The position numbers and the translations under genes were made by a program. The notes beneath the pieces are model-generated. The model did no database searches and was not told the origin of the DNA. It was given only the letters and a program-made list of their open reading frames with translations. From Pseudomonas sp. GM74 (lineage in GTDB: Bacteria > Pseudomonadota > Gammaproteobacteria > Pseudomonadales > Pseudomonadaceae), in contig NZ_AKJG01000113.1 of assembly GCF_000282455.1 (NCBI RefSeq), positions 1 through 37,034 of the forward strand: a stretch of 37,034 nt of DNA. The letters run 5' to 3'. Of this stretch, positions 25,204 to 33,763 are shown in pieces (the stretch's first letter is position 1; each line of letters opens with the position of its first letter).

Positions 25204-26058
25204 ATGGCTTCTCACGAAGTGTTGCTGGCGTTTGTCGAAGCCGCGACTCAAGGCTCGTTTTCCGCCGCGGCGCGCAAACTGGGCCGCAGTCAGTCGACCA
25301 TCAGCGCCGCAGTGGCCAGCCTGGAAATCGACCTGAACCTGACGCTGTTCGACCGCAGCAGCCGCAAGCCCGGGCTGACCCCGGCCGGGCACGTCATGCT
25401 GCAACGGGCCGAAGAGATCCTGGCCGCCACCAGTCGCCTGGAAATAGCCGCCAGCCAACTGTCCCAAGGGGTGGAGGCGAAACTGACGGTGGCGCTTTCC
25501 GATACCTATCAGTCGGACCGCTTCGAAGCCGCCCTCAGTGCCTTTGAGCAGCGTTACCCGGACCTGGAGCTCGAGTGTCTGATCGCCGAATGCGATGACC
25601 TGATGTCCCTGGTGCAAAGCGGCCGGGCGCAGATTGCCTTCGCCGAAATGCAGGACAGCTACCCGCCGGACCTGGTCAGCTCGACGGTGGACGAGCGCAC
25701 GGAAATCGCCTTGTTCGTGTCCCCGACACACCCGTTGGCGATGCTGGACTACGTCGACCAGGACGTACTGCAACAGCACCGTGAGCTGCGTCTGGCCACC
25801 ATCATCAATCCCTATGAAAGTCGGGCCAAGGGCCGCGTCTGGTCGGCGCCGAGTTATCTGATGCTGCTGGAAATGGCTCAGGGCGGATTCGGCTGGGCGC
25901 CATTGCCCCGCTGGCTGGTGGAACGCTTCGGGCCCGGCTCCTTGCAGGAACTGGTGGTACGCGGCTGGCCGAAAACGGTGTCGGTGGACGCGCTGTGGTC
26001 GCGGCTGAATCCGCCGGGACCGGCGGGGAGCTGGTTGCTGGGCAAAATGCTGGAATAG
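25204..26058 (+). CDS. LysR family regulator divergent to the PACE pump
   Basis: A 284-residue LysR-type regulator. The winged HTH is in residues 3-62 (FSAAARKLGRSQSTISAAVA, then LEIDLNLTLFDRSSRKPGLT). The effector-binding domain spans about 88-284. The ATG has AAGG nearby. Divergent placement with the pump gene suggests that it activates pump expression when it binds a substrate, as AceR does for AceI. It ends in front of a REP pair. Confidence 0.92.
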   Translation: MASHEVLLAFVEAATQGSFSAAARKLGRSQSTISAAVASLEIDLNLTLFDRSSRKPGLTPAGHVMLQRAEEILAATSRLEIAASQLSQGVEAKLTVALSDTYQSDRFEAALSAFEQRYPDLELECLIAECDDLMSLVQSGRAQIAFAEMQDSYPPDLVSSTVDERTEIALFVSPTHPLAMLDYVDQDVLQQHRELRLATIINPYESRAKGRVWSAPSYLMLLEMAQGGFGWAPLPRWLVERFGPGSLQELVVRGWPKTVSVDALWSRLNPPGPAGSWLLGKMLE

Positions 26059-26069
26059 CGGCGCGGCCA

Positions 26070-26142
26070 TTCGCGGGCAAGCCCGCTCCCACAGGTATCG
26101 AGTACGCCATCAATCCCTGTGGGAGCGGGCTTGCTCGCGAAG
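26070..26142. repeat. REP inverted pair, mixed types
   Basis: The left copy reads TTCGCGGGCAAGCCCGCTCC. The right copy is GGGAGCGGGCTTGCTCGCGA, which mixes the GGGCTTGCCC and GAGCTTGCTC types. It lies between convergent genes. Confidence 0.88.
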
Positions 26143-26159
26143 AGGCCCGCAAGGTCACA

Positions 26160-27395
26160 TCAACCTAACGCTTGCAACCGAGCCTCGATAAACCGCCGCT
26201 CCGGCTCTTGCCGGGTCAACGCCAGCGCTCGTTCCCAAGCAGCCCGCGCCTCTTGCTTGCGGCCCAGTTGCCAACAGAATTGCGCCCGCGCCGAATGCGC
26301 CAGGTGGTAGTCGAGCAGTTCTCCCCGCGCCAGAATGGCGTCGACCAACGTCAGCCCCGCCAGTGGACCATCGCGTTGCGAAATCGCCGCCGCACGATTC
26401 AACTCGATCACCGGTGACGGCACCACCCTCAGCAGGACGTCATACAGACCGACGATCTGCGGCCAATCGGTTTCCCCCGCCGCCCGGGCTTCGGCGTGCA
26501 CCGCCGCGATCGCCGCTTGCAGGCAATAGGGTCCGAATCGTCCCATCGTCAGCGCCCGCTCGACCAGCGTGCAGCCTTCGCTGATCAACCCGGCATCCCA
26601 CAGCGAACGGTCCTGTTCGTCCAGCACAATCAGTTCGCCGCTCGCCGAGGTCCTGGCCGGGCGGCGCGACTCGTGCAGCAGCATCAATGCCAGCAAGCCC
26701 ATCACCTCCGGCTCCGGCAACAGTTCCACCAGCAACCGACCGAGACGGATCGCTTCGCGGGTCAAATCCTCGCGGATCAGTTCTGCCCCGATGGACGCCG
26801 AGTACCCCTCGTTGAACACCAGGTAAATCACCCGCAATACGCTGTCCAGACGCTCGGGCAACTCAGCGAGCGTCGGCACTTGATAAGGGATTTTCGCGTC
26901 GCGAATCTTCGCCTTGGCGCGCACGATGCGCTGGGCGATGGTGGCCGGGGCCGAGAGAAAGGCCCGGGCGATTTCTTCCGTGGTCAGGTCGCAGACTTCC
27001 CGCAATGTCAGCGGCACTTGCGCGTCGGCCGCCAGGGCCGGGTGGCAGCAAGTGAAGATCAGCCGCAGGCGATCGTCTTCCACGTCTTCATCACTCCAGT
27101 CGGCCTGTTCCAGCGCCTCCAGTTGCGCGATCAGCAAGGGCTGCGACGCGGCAAAACGTGCGCGCCGACGCAAGGTATCGATGGCTTTGAAGCGCCCGGT
27201 GGACACCAGCCAGGCCCGTGGATTGTCCGGCACGCCGTCACGCTGCCAGCGTTCGACCGCGATGAAAAACGCCTCGTGCAAGGCTTCTTCGGCGAGGTCG
27301 AAATCCCCCAGCAAGCGAATCAGGGTCGCAAGAATGCGCCGCGACTCTTCGCGATAGACCCGCTCGACCTGCGCCTGAACCGGCAGCCCCGGCAT
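26160..27395 (-). CDS. ECF42-type RNA polymerase sigma factor (DUF6596)
   Basis: A 411-residue ECF sigma factor with a long C-terminal extension. Region 2 is at about 10-80 (LIRLLGDFDLAEEALHEAFF). Region 4 is at about 115-165 (LTLREVCDLTTEEIARAFLS, ATIAQRIVRAKAK). A DUF6596 domain follows (YLVFNEGYSAS, LCLARLL-type helices), then TPR-like helices to the end. ECF42 factors have this layout and sit next to a DGPF/YciI-like gene. Such a gene lies directly upstream here with one base between them. They have no classical anti-sigma; the extension is thought to control activity. Regulon unknown. Confidence 0.9.
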   Translation of the reverse strand: MPGLPVQAQVERVYREESRRILATLIRLLGDFDLAEEALHEAFFIAVERWQRDGVPDNPRAWLVSTGRFKAIDTLRRRARFAASQPLLIAQLEALEQADWSDEDVEDDRLRLIFTCCHPALAADAQVPLTLREVCDLTTEEIARAFLSAPATIAQRIVRAKAKIRDAKIPYQVPTLAELPERLDSVLRVIYLVFNEGYSASIGAELIREDLTREAIRLGRLLVELLPEPEVMGLLALMLLHESRRPARTSASGELIVLDEQDRSLWDAGLISEGCTLVERALTMGRFGPYCLQAAIAAVHAEARAAGETDWPQIVGLYDVLLRVVPSPVIELNRAAAISQRDGPLAGLTLVDAILARGELLDYHLAHSARAQFCWQLGRKQEARAAWERALALTRQEPERRFIEARLQALG

Positions 27396-27396
27396 C

Positions 27397-27741
27397 TTAA
27401 GGATTCAACTGCCGAACGGGGCGCACTTCGACACTGCCGACCCGGGCCGCCGGAATGTTCCCGGCGACCTGGATGGCTTCGTTGAGGTCCCTGGCATCGA
27501 TCAGGTAGAAGCCGGCCAACTGCTCCTTGGTTTCAGCGAATGGTCCGTCGGTGATCGACATCTTGCCGTTGCGCATGCGCACCGTGGTGGCGGTCTGTAC
27601 CGACTCCAGTGCTTCGGCGGCGACCATCCGGCCGCTGCCCTGGATCGACTCGGCATAGGCCATGCACTCTTCGTCCTTCGGGCTTTCCGGCAGCGAATGC
27701 AGCAACCGCTCATCGCTGTAGACCAGGCATAAATACTTCAT
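27397..27741 (-). CDS. YCII-related DGPF protein, ECF42 partner
   Basis: A 114-residue ferredoxin-like-fold protein of the YCII-related family, with the diagnostic ITDGPFAETKEQLAGFYLID motif. DGPF proteins accompany ECF42 sigma factors and are thought to act in the same signalling pathway. GGAGA lies just upstream of GTG 27744 and ATG 27741; I chose the ATG. The sigma factor gene follows after one base, so they are certainly co-transcribed. The SnoaL-like gene 66 bases upstream is probably in the same unit. Confidence 0.92.
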   Translation of the reverse strand: MKYLCLVYSDERLLHSLPESPKDEECMAYAESIQGSGRMVAAEALESVQTATTVRMRNGKMSITDGPFAETKEQLAGFYLIDARDLNEAIQVAGNIPAARVGSVEVRPVRQLNP

Positions 27742-27807
27742 CACGCTCTCCTTATCGAACGATCAACTATGGCCGCTGATTGGCATTCTGGCTCGGCTTC
27801 CCGACGA

Positions 27808-28233
27808 TCAGGGTTTGAGATCGAACAGCGTCGCGCCGCTGGTCATGTCGAACGGTGCAGACCAATGTTCGTGGACGATCTGCCACAGCCCGGCTTCTTG
27901 CCGAAAGCAGGCGGTGACGCGCATCCAGCAGGACTGGGTTTCGCCCTTGTCGTTGGTGCCACCGCAATGGGCCAGCCAGTGAGCGAACGCAATTTCCTGG
28001 GACGGCTCGATGGTAATTTCCTGGAATTCGAAGATGTGCGGGCCGGGGCACATTTCCATGCAGGCCTGCCAATGCGCGCGATACGCCGGCTTGCCTTTGA
28101 ATTGCAGGGCCTTGACCGCGTCGAAGGAGACGATGTCATCGGCATACAGGGCCATGACTTTTTCAATGTCCTTGGCCATGACTGCCTGACGATAGTTCTC
28201 GATGAGGTTCTGGATCTGGGTTTGCGAGTTCAT
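27808..28233 (-). CDS. SnoaL/NTF2-like (DUF4440-type) protein
   Basis: A 141-residue cone-shaped NTF2-fold protein of the SgcJ/EcaC or ketosteroid-isomerase-like group. Typical features are the opening helix (IQNLIENYRQAVMAKDIEKV), MALYADDIVSFD, and VTACFRQEAGLWQIVHEHWS at the end. It has no clear catalytic triad, so its activity is uncertain. It is on the same strand and just upstream of the DGPF and ECF42 genes. Such small domains are common in ECF42 loci, so it may be part of the stress response they control. Confidence 0.88.
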   Translation of the reverse strand: MNSQTQIQNLIENYRQAVMAKDIEKVMALYADDIVSFDAVKALQFKGKPAYRAHWQACMEMCPGPHIFEFQEITIEPSQEIAFAHWLAHCGGTNDKGETQSCWMRVTACFRQEAGLWQIVHEHWSAPFDMTSGATLFDLKP

Positions 28234-28374
28234 GGTGGTTCTCCGTGGTTTTTATAGTGAAGACACCCTTAGTCGTCCGGCGATCCGGCAAATCGACAGG
28301 TGAAATAAAAATAATCCAAACGACCAGACTCGCTAGAATCCGAGACTCATTTATGTAGGAAAAAGGACACTCCC

Positions 28375-28860
28375 GTGACAGCCCGACTCGTGCCTTATGA
28401 AAGCCTGAATGCCCTGCAGCGCCAACAGGTCGAGGCCATTGAAGTGCATTCGGAACAGATCAGGTTCTCCGGAGATATCCACGGTGCATTGCACACTTTG
28501 TTGTCCAAGCCCGGACCCGGCGTCAAGGGATTTGCCCTGCTGGCCGAGGATGTTCCCGTCGCGTTCCTGCTGCTCAAACGCCCGCCGTTGTTGCCGGCCT
28601 GGGCGGATGAACACAGCGCCACGCTGCATGCCCTGCAAGTCGATCAACGCGCCCAGGGCAAGGGCTACGGCAAAGCCTGCCTGCAAGCGCTGCCCGAAGC
28701 GGCGCGCCTGGCCTGGCCGGAAATCAGAGGGTTGGAGCTATCGGTGGATGCCGACAACGAAGCCGCTATCGCGCTGTACGCCAGGTTTGGCTTTGTCGAC
28801 AGTGGCGAGGCGTACAAGGGCCGGATCGGCTATGAGCGACGGATGGGGTTGGTGTTTTGA
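28375..28860 (+). CDS. GNAT family N-acetyltransferase
   Basis: A 161-residue acetyltransferase with the acetyl-CoA pyrophosphate-binding loop QRAQGKGYGKACLQ (about residues 90-103). The C-terminal motif B region is SVDADNEAAIALYARFGF, then VDSGEAYKGRIGYERRM. The start is GTG with AGGA about eight bases upstream; no in-frame ATG lies near. It is free-standing, divergent from the SnoaL-like gene, and followed by a REP pair. Substrate unknown. Confidence 0.9.
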   Translation: MTARLVPYESLNALQRQQVEAIEVHSEQIRFSGDIHGALHTLLSKPGPGVKGFALLAEDVPVAFLLLKRPPLLPAWADEHSATLHALQVDQRAQGKGYGKACLQALPEAARLAWPEIRGLELSVDADNEAAIALYARFGFVDSGEAYKGRIGYERRMGLVF

Positions 28861-28885
28861 CTGCGTGACACAATGCAACACCGCC

Positions 28886-28979
28886 CCTGTGGGAGCGGGC
28901 TTGCCCGCGAAAGCGGTCTGTCTGACACATTGATGTTGGATGTACCGACGCCTTCGCGGGCAAGCCCGCTCCCACAGGG
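28886..28979. repeat. REP inverted pair between convergent acetyltransferase genes
   Basis: Opposed hairpins CCTGTGGGAGCGGGCTTGCC and its complement flank about 40 bases. The pair sits 13 bases before the stop of the minus-strand GNAT gene. Confidence 0.93.
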
Positions 28980-28992
28980 TCCAGTGTTGAGT

Positions 28993-29481
28993 TCAGAGTT
29001 CGAGCACCATCTCATGCCACGCCATGCCGCCATGGTCGGACGCCGAAGGCTTGATGTAGGCAAAGCCGAACCCGGCATACAAAGGAATGTGCCGCTCCTT
29101 GCACATCAGGTTGATGCTGACCTTGCCCATCCCACGCATGCGCTCGATGAACTCGCCCATCAGGCGCTTGGCCAGGCCTTGGCCCTGATAGTCCGGATGC
29201 ACCACCACCGACATGATCACCACGTGCGGCCCGGCCGGGTCGTGGCCGATCAACTCCTTGAACGCCTCGTCCGACATTTCCACCTGGAACGCCGCACCGG
29301 AATTGATGAAACCGGCGACGACCCCGTCCACTTGCGCAACGATAAAACCCTCGGGCCAGGTGGCGATACGGGTGGCGATCTTTTCGCGGGTCGCGGCTTC
29401 GTCACCTTCATAGGCAAAGGTTTCGATGGCAAAGCAGCGGTCCAGATCGGCGGAGGTGACGTTGCGAATGACGGTGTTCAT
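28993..29481 (-). CDS. GNAT family N-acetyltransferase
   Basis: A 162-residue acetyltransferase. The CoA-binding motif A is VVVHPDYQGQGLAKRLMGEF (about 96-115). The C-terminal motif is ERHIPLYAGFGFAYIK. The opening NVTSADLDRCFAIETFAYEG is like arylalkylamine N-acetyltransferases, which modify aromatic or other small amines. Actual substrate unknown. It is convergent with another, unrelated GNAT gene across a REP pair. Confidence 0.9.
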   Translation of the reverse strand: MNTVIRNVTSADLDRCFAIETFAYEGDEAATREKIATRIATWPEGFIVAQVDGVVAGFINSGAAFQVEMSDEAFKELIGHDPAGPHVVIMSVVVHPDYQGQGLAKRLMGEFIERMRGMGKVSINLMCKERHIPLYAGFGFAYIKPSASDHGGMAWHEMVLEL

Positions 29482-29579
29482 GGCAGCTCGGGATCAGCGT
29501 GGGGAAGGCCGGGAATGATAAATCAGCTGCCGTGGGACATCGAGAGACGAATCGGCTGATCCGCCTCCCGACACATCTC

Positions 29580-30065
29580 TCACGCTTTGATCGGTATCCA
29601 GATCTCCAGCTTGCCGGTATTGAGCTTCGGGTTGAAGTCTTCGCTGTAGCGCTCCAGCTCCGGCGCATCCAACACCTCATGCCCCGACTGCGGCTGCCAG
29701 GTGCCGAAGATGTACTGAAACAGTTGCGGCAAGGTGTCCAGCGGCCCCTTGTGTTCGAACACCGCGTATAGCTGCGGCTGAACTTCCACCCAGCGATAGG
29801 TTTCCGGCAAGTCGTCGAGCTTGCTGATCTCGACCCCGGCGATGTAATCGAAGCCGCCCTTGCCGTCGAAATTGCAGCAGACGCCGTAGGTGACTTCGCC
29901 TTTTTGCCCCGGAACATTGCCGATGTGGGGCATGAATGTCTCCCAGAGTGCTGGAATACCCTGGGTGGTTTGCTGGGTAAATTGTCCGCCCAGCCCTGCA
30001 ATCAGCAGGAAGTGCCCGTGTTCGAAGCGCGGTTGCGTCAGTTCGACGCGTGCTAACTCATCCAT
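29580..30065 (-). CDS. GyrI-like small-molecule-binding domain protein
   Basis: A 161-residue stand-alone GyrI-like/effector-binding domain of the type attached to AraC and MerR regulators. Visible pattern: FLLIAGLGGQFT at the first strand, YGVCCNFDGKGGFDYIAGVE in the middle, and the ligand-pocket strand YAVFEHKGPLDTLPQLFQYI. The end has GKLEIWIPIK with the usual terminal strand. AGGAG lies seven bases before ATG 30065. No DNA-binding domain is attached, so it may bind or hydrolyse a hydrophobic compound. Confidence 0.88.
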   Translation of the reverse strand: MDELARVELTQPRFEHGHFLLIAGLGGQFTQQTTQGIPALWETFMPHIGNVPGQKGEVTYGVCCNFDGKGGFDYIAGVEISKLDDLPETYRWVEVQPQLYAVFEHKGPLDTLPQLFQYIFGTWQPQSGHEVLDAPELERYSEDFNPKLNTGKLEIWIPIKA

Positions 30066-30132
30066 GACTCGACTCCTGACGCATAAAAATGGGTTCGGCT
30101 GGGAGTATAGAAGCCAAACCCGATTCGCCCAA

Positions 30133-30795
30133 TTACAGTGCGTGCAACTGCTCGACGGCAGCGGCACCGACGAACTCGTTATAGCCAGATAGAATCACGT
30201 AGACCGCGAAATAGCAGAAAATCGCTGCAGATGCCATGTAGGAATAACGCAGCAACTTGTCCCCCAGCAACTTGCCGCCGTGGCTCGCGGCAAAGCACAG
30301 CCCGACACACCAGAAAATCCCCGCGCAGAGAAAACCGCCGAGAAACAGTGCTGAACTGAGGGCACCACCGCCACCGGAACGAGCGATCAGCGTACCGCCC
30401 ACCGCAGCGAACCAGAGAATCGCACTGGGCGACGACATGGCCAGGAAAATCCCGCGAAAGAACTCTTTTCGATGGGAGTTGTGCCCCACCTCGGCCGATT
30501 GCGCCAGCACCGCCTCGTGGTGAATCGCCGAATAGATCATCTTCGCCGCGAAGTACACCAGCAGCGCCGAGCCACCGATCCACAACACCCAGCGCACGGT
30601 TTCGTATTGCAGCAACACGGTCATGCCGGCCAGCGCCAGTACCGCGTAGATCAGGTCGCCGACACAGGTCCCCAGCCCCAGGGCGAAACCCTGGAAATAG
30701 CCGCGCTGCATCGCCAGGGTGATCATCGCGATATTGGCCACGCCGATATCCAGGCACAGCGAGAGGCTCAGCAAGAAGCCGCTGGTAAATTCCAT
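30133..30795 (-). CDS. LysE family amino-acid exporter
   Basis: A 220-residue membrane protein with about six spans, of the LysE/RhtB family that exports amino acids or analogues. The N-terminal FLLSLSLCLDIGVANIAMIT and the GFALGLGTCVGDLIYAVLA motif are typical. After the third span a loop (AEVGHNSHRKEFFRGIFLAM) leads to SSPSAILWFAAVGG. ATG 30795 is preceded by GGAAAGG. It is divergent from the aminotransferase gene, which may hint at a shared amino-acid theme, but the substrate is not predictable. Confidence 0.9.
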   Translation of the reverse strand: MEFTSGFLLSLSLCLDIGVANIAMITLAMQRGYFQGFALGLGTCVGDLIYAVLALAGMTVLLQYETVRWVLWIGGSALLVYFAAKMIYSAIHHEAVLAQSAEVGHNSHRKEFFRGIFLAMSSPSAILWFAAVGGTLIARSGGGGALSSALFLGGFLCAGIFWCVGLCFAASHGGKLLGDKLLRYSYMASAAIFCYFAVYVILSGYNEFVGAAAVEQLHAL

Positions 30796-30932
30796 CGAAC
30801 CCTTTCCTTCGGACAAATTTGTTTACATTGAGGCTGGACAGTCTGCCACAGCTGCCCTTACATTCCGCCACAGGTCACCGCTGACCTGCGTCGCTCGGAC
30901 GGTTCCGGGCGCTTACGTTATCCGAGGCAACA

Positions 30933-32150
30933 ATGGCCGAACAAGGTTCGCCGCGCCGCTTTGCGCGCATAGATCGACTCCCCCCTTACGTTTTCAACAT
31001 CACCGCCGAGCTGAAGATGGCCGCCCGTCGTCGTGGCGAAGACATCATCGACTTGAGCATGGGCAACCCCGACGGCGCCACGCCGCCGCACATCGTCGAA
31101 AAACTCGTCACGGTGGCCCAGCGCGAAGACACCCACGGCTACTCCACCTCCAAGGGCATTCCGCGCCTGCGCCGGGCGATTTCCAACTGGTACAAGGACC
31201 GCTACGAGGTCGACATCGACCCGGAAAGCGAAGCCATTGTCACCATCGGTTCCAAGGAAGGCCTGGCGCACCTCATGCTGGCCACCCTGGATCAGGGCGA
31301 CACCGTGCTGGTGCCGAACCCGAGCTACCCGATTCACATCTACGGTGCCGTGATTGCCGGCGCCCAGGTGCGGTCGGTGCCGCTGGTACCGGGCGTGGAT
31401 TTCTTCGCTGAACTGGAACGGGCGATTCGCGGCTCGATCCCCAAGCCGAAGATGATGATCCTCGGCTTCCCGTCCAACCCCACCGCCCAGTGCGTGGAAC
31501 TGGATTTCTTCGAGCGCGTCATCGCCCTCGCCAAGCAGTACGACGTACTGGTGGTACACGACCTGGCCTACGCCGACATCGTCTACGACGGCTGGAAAGC
31601 CCCGTCGATCATGCAGGTGCCGGGGGCCAAGGACATTGCGGTGGAGTTCTTCACCCTGTCCAAGAGCTACAACATGGCCGGCTGGCGCATTGGCTTCATG
31701 GTCGGTAACCCGGAACTGGTCAATGCCCTGGCGCGGATCAAGAGCTACCACGACTACGGAACCTTCACCCCGCTGCAAGTGGCGGCGATCGCTGCGCTTG
31801 AAGGCGACCAGCAATGCGTGCGCGACATCGCCGATCAGTATCGGCAGCGTCGCAACGTGCTGGTCAAGGGCCTGCATGAACTGGGCTGGATGGTGGAAAA
31901 CCCGAAAGCCTCAATGTACGTCTGGGCCAGGATTCCCGAAGCCTATGCGCACCTGGGTTCGCTGGAGTTTGCCAAGAAGCTGCTGGCCGAAGCCAAGGTG
32001 TGTGTCTCGCCGGGCGTCGGGTTTGGCGAGTATGGCGATGATCACGTGCGCTTTGCCCTGATCGAAAACCAGGACCGGATTCGACAGGCCGTGCGCGGTA
32101 TTCGCGGGATGTTTCGGGCGGATGGGCTAGTACAGAAAACCAACGCCTGA
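30933..32150 (+). CDS. alaC: AlaC-type alanine transaminase (class I/II aminotransferase)
   Basis: A 405-residue PLP-dependent fold type I aminotransferase. It starts RFARIDRLPPYVFN, as AlaC proteins do. Other family marks are DLSMGNPDGATPPHIVEKL, PNPSYPIHIYG, the NPTAQ and VVHDLAYADI strands, and the PLP lysine in FTLSKSYNMAGWRIGFMVGN. AlaC transfers the amino group between glutamate and pyruvate to form alanine. Full length, with no odd residues seen. In other pseudomonads the gene is often near homoserine/threonine genes; these are not present here. Confidence 0.93.
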   Translation: MAEQGSPRRFARIDRLPPYVFNITAELKMAARRRGEDIIDLSMGNPDGATPPHIVEKLVTVAQREDTHGYSTSKGIPRLRRAISNWYKDRYEVDIDPESEAIVTIGSKEGLAHLMLATLDQGDTVLVPNPSYPIHIYGAVIAGAQVRSVPLVPGVDFFAELERAIRGSIPKPKMMILGFPSNPTAQCVELDFFERVIALAKQYDVLVVHDLAYADIVYDGWKAPSIMQVPGAKDIAVEFFTLSKSYNMAGWRIGFMVGNPELVNALARIKSYHDYGTFTPLQVAAIAALEGDQQCVRDIADQYRQRRNVLVKGLHELGWMVENPKASMYVWARIPEAYAHLGSLEFAKKLLAEAKVCVSPGVGFGEYGDDHVRFALIENQDRIRQAVRGIRGMFRADGLVQKTNA

Positions 32151-32158
32151 CATAAAAA

Positions 32159-32251
32159 CCTGTGGGAGCGAGCTTGCTCGCGATGGCGGTGGATCAGTAA
32201 ACATTGTTGTTGGATTTGATACCCTCATCGCGAGCAAGCTCGCTCCCACAG
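32159..32251. repeat. REP inverted pair, GAGCGAGC type
   Basis: Opposed hairpins CTGTGGGAGCGAGCTTGCTC and its complement flank about 40 bases after alaC. The stem sequence is of the same GCGAGCTTGCTCGC type as the pair at 14,748. Confidence 0.92.
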
Positions 32252-32284
32252 TGAACTGTGTTCAGTCTTGAAATCGATCACCCA

Positions 32285-32313
32285 CAAAAAAACCGCATCG
32301 CTGCGGTTTTTTT
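32285..32313. terminator. Bidirectional rho-independent terminator
   Basis: ACCGCA-TCGC-TGCGGT is flanked by seven A on the left and seven T on the right. It lies 17 bases from the end of gntT on the minus strand and downstream of alaC on the plus strand. Confidence 0.92.
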
Positions 32314-32329
32314 GTGCCTGCCGAATCGC

Positions 32330-33682
32330 TTAGACGAACAGCGACAACAACAGAATAAAGCCCAGGCCTACCACCGACAGGATGGTTTCCATCGCGGTCC
32401 AGGTCTTGAAGGTTTCAGCCACGGTCATGTTGAAGTACTGCTTCACCAGCCAGAAACCGGCGTCGTTGACGTGGGACAGGATCAGGGAGCCTGCACCAGT
32501 GGCCAGCACCAGCAGCTCACGGTTCACACCCGGAATCATCCCCACCACCGGCACCACGATGCCGGCGCCGGTAATGGTTGCCACGGTTGCCGAACCGGTC
32601 GCGATACGAATCACCGCCGCCACCAGCCACGCCAGCAGGATCGGCGAGATCTGCGCGGCCACCGCCATGTTGCCGATCACGTTACCCACACCGCTGGTCA
32701 CCAGCATCTGCTTGAAGCCACCACCGGCACCGATGATCAGGATGATCGCGGCGGTCGGCGCCAAGCTCGCATCCAGCCATTTCAGGATCTGTTGGGAACC
32801 GATGCCCTGCTTGTGGCCGAAGGTGTACAGCGACAGCAGCAACGCCAGCAGCAACGCCGAGATCGGGTGACCGATCAGGTCCATGAAGGTGCGGAAGAAG
32901 TTGCCGTCCGGCAGCACTACGTCGGCAAAGGTCTTGAGCAACATCAGGAACACCGGCGACAGCACGGTGACCAGGGTGATGCCAAAACTCGGCAAATCGG
33001 CGGAATCCGACTCGCGCGCCAGTTGATCCACCAGCTCCTGATTCGGATGACCGGGGATGTGCTTGGCAATGAACGTACCGAAGATCGGACCGGCAATGAT
33101 AGCGGTCGGCAGCGCCACGATCAGGCCGTACAGAATGGTCTTGCCGATGTCGGCACCGAACACGCCGATGGCCAGCAACGGCCCCGGGTGCGGCGGCACC
33201 AGGCCGTGTACCGCGGACAGACCCGCCAGCAACGGGATACCGATCTTGATGATCGACACGCCGGTGCGGCGGGCCACGATGAACACCAGCGGAATCAGCA
33301 ACACGAAGCCGATTTCGAAGAACAGCGGGATACCGACCAGGAACGCGGCGAACATCATCGCCCACTGCACCTTGTCCTTGCCGAAGGCGCGGATCAACGT
33401 CTGCGCAATCTGATCCGCACCGCCCGATTCGGCCATCATTTTGCCGAGCATCGTGCCCAGCGCAAGGATGATGCCGACAAAACCGAGTACGCCACCGAAG
33501 CCGTCCTGGAACGCCTTGATGATGGTGCCGATCGGCATGCCGGAGGTGAGCCCTAGGAAAGCGGCGGCAATGGTCAGGGCAATGAACGGGTGGAACTTGA
33601 ACTTGGTGATCAGGACAATAAGCCCGATCACCGTGACCACTGCATCGAGCAGCAGGAACGTCTCGTGGGACATGCCAAACAT
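32330..33682 (-). CDS. gntT: GntP family gluconate:H+ symporter
   Basis: A 450-residue inner-membrane permease of the GntP/GntT family, which imports gluconate. It has 12 or more hydrophobic spans. Family marks are FHPFIALTIAAAFLGLTSGM near the start, GIPLFFEIGFVLLIPLVF, HGLVPPHPGPLLAIG in the middle, and IRIATGSATVATITGAGI and HVNDAGFWLVKQYFNM late. AGGAG precedes the ATG. It is 81 bases downstream of gntK on the same strand and near the divergent gntR, a standard Pseudomonas gluconate locus. Expression is probably repressed by GntR without gluconate or its phosphate. Confidence 0.94.
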   Translation of the reverse strand: MFGMSHETFLLLDAVVTVIGLIVLITKFKFHPFIALTIAAAFLGLTSGMPIGTIIKAFQDGFGGVLGFVGIILALGTMLGKMMAESGGADQIAQTLIRAFGKDKVQWAMMFAAFLVGIPLFFEIGFVLLIPLVFIVARRTGVSIIKIGIPLLAGLSAVHGLVPPHPGPLLAIGVFGADIGKTILYGLIVALPTAIIAGPIFGTFIAKHIPGHPNQELVDQLARESDSADLPSFGITLVTVLSPVFLMLLKTFADVVLPDGNFFRTFMDLIGHPISALLLALLLSLYTFGHKQGIGSQQILKWLDASLAPTAAIILIIGAGGGFKQMLVTSGVGNVIGNMAVAAQISPILLAWLVAAVIRIATGSATVATITGAGIVVPVVGMIPGVNRELLVLATGAGSLILSHVNDAGFWLVKQYFNMTVAETFKTWTAMETILSVVGLGFILLLSLFV

Positions 33683-33763
33683 TGGGGGTGTCTCCTGGTT
33701 GTTGTTGTTATTGAAGCGGGTTAGTCAGAAACCGTGAGGACAGCGCTGTCTTTGCAAACACAG

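Noticed and set aside
26496..27485. 329-codon frame opposite the sigma factor gene
   Set aside because: It is a shadow of the ECF42 gene with biased composition.
32258..33556. 432-codon frame opposite gntT
   Set aside because: The translation is Arg/Gln/His-rich with no domain, while the opposite strand is a clear gluconate permease.
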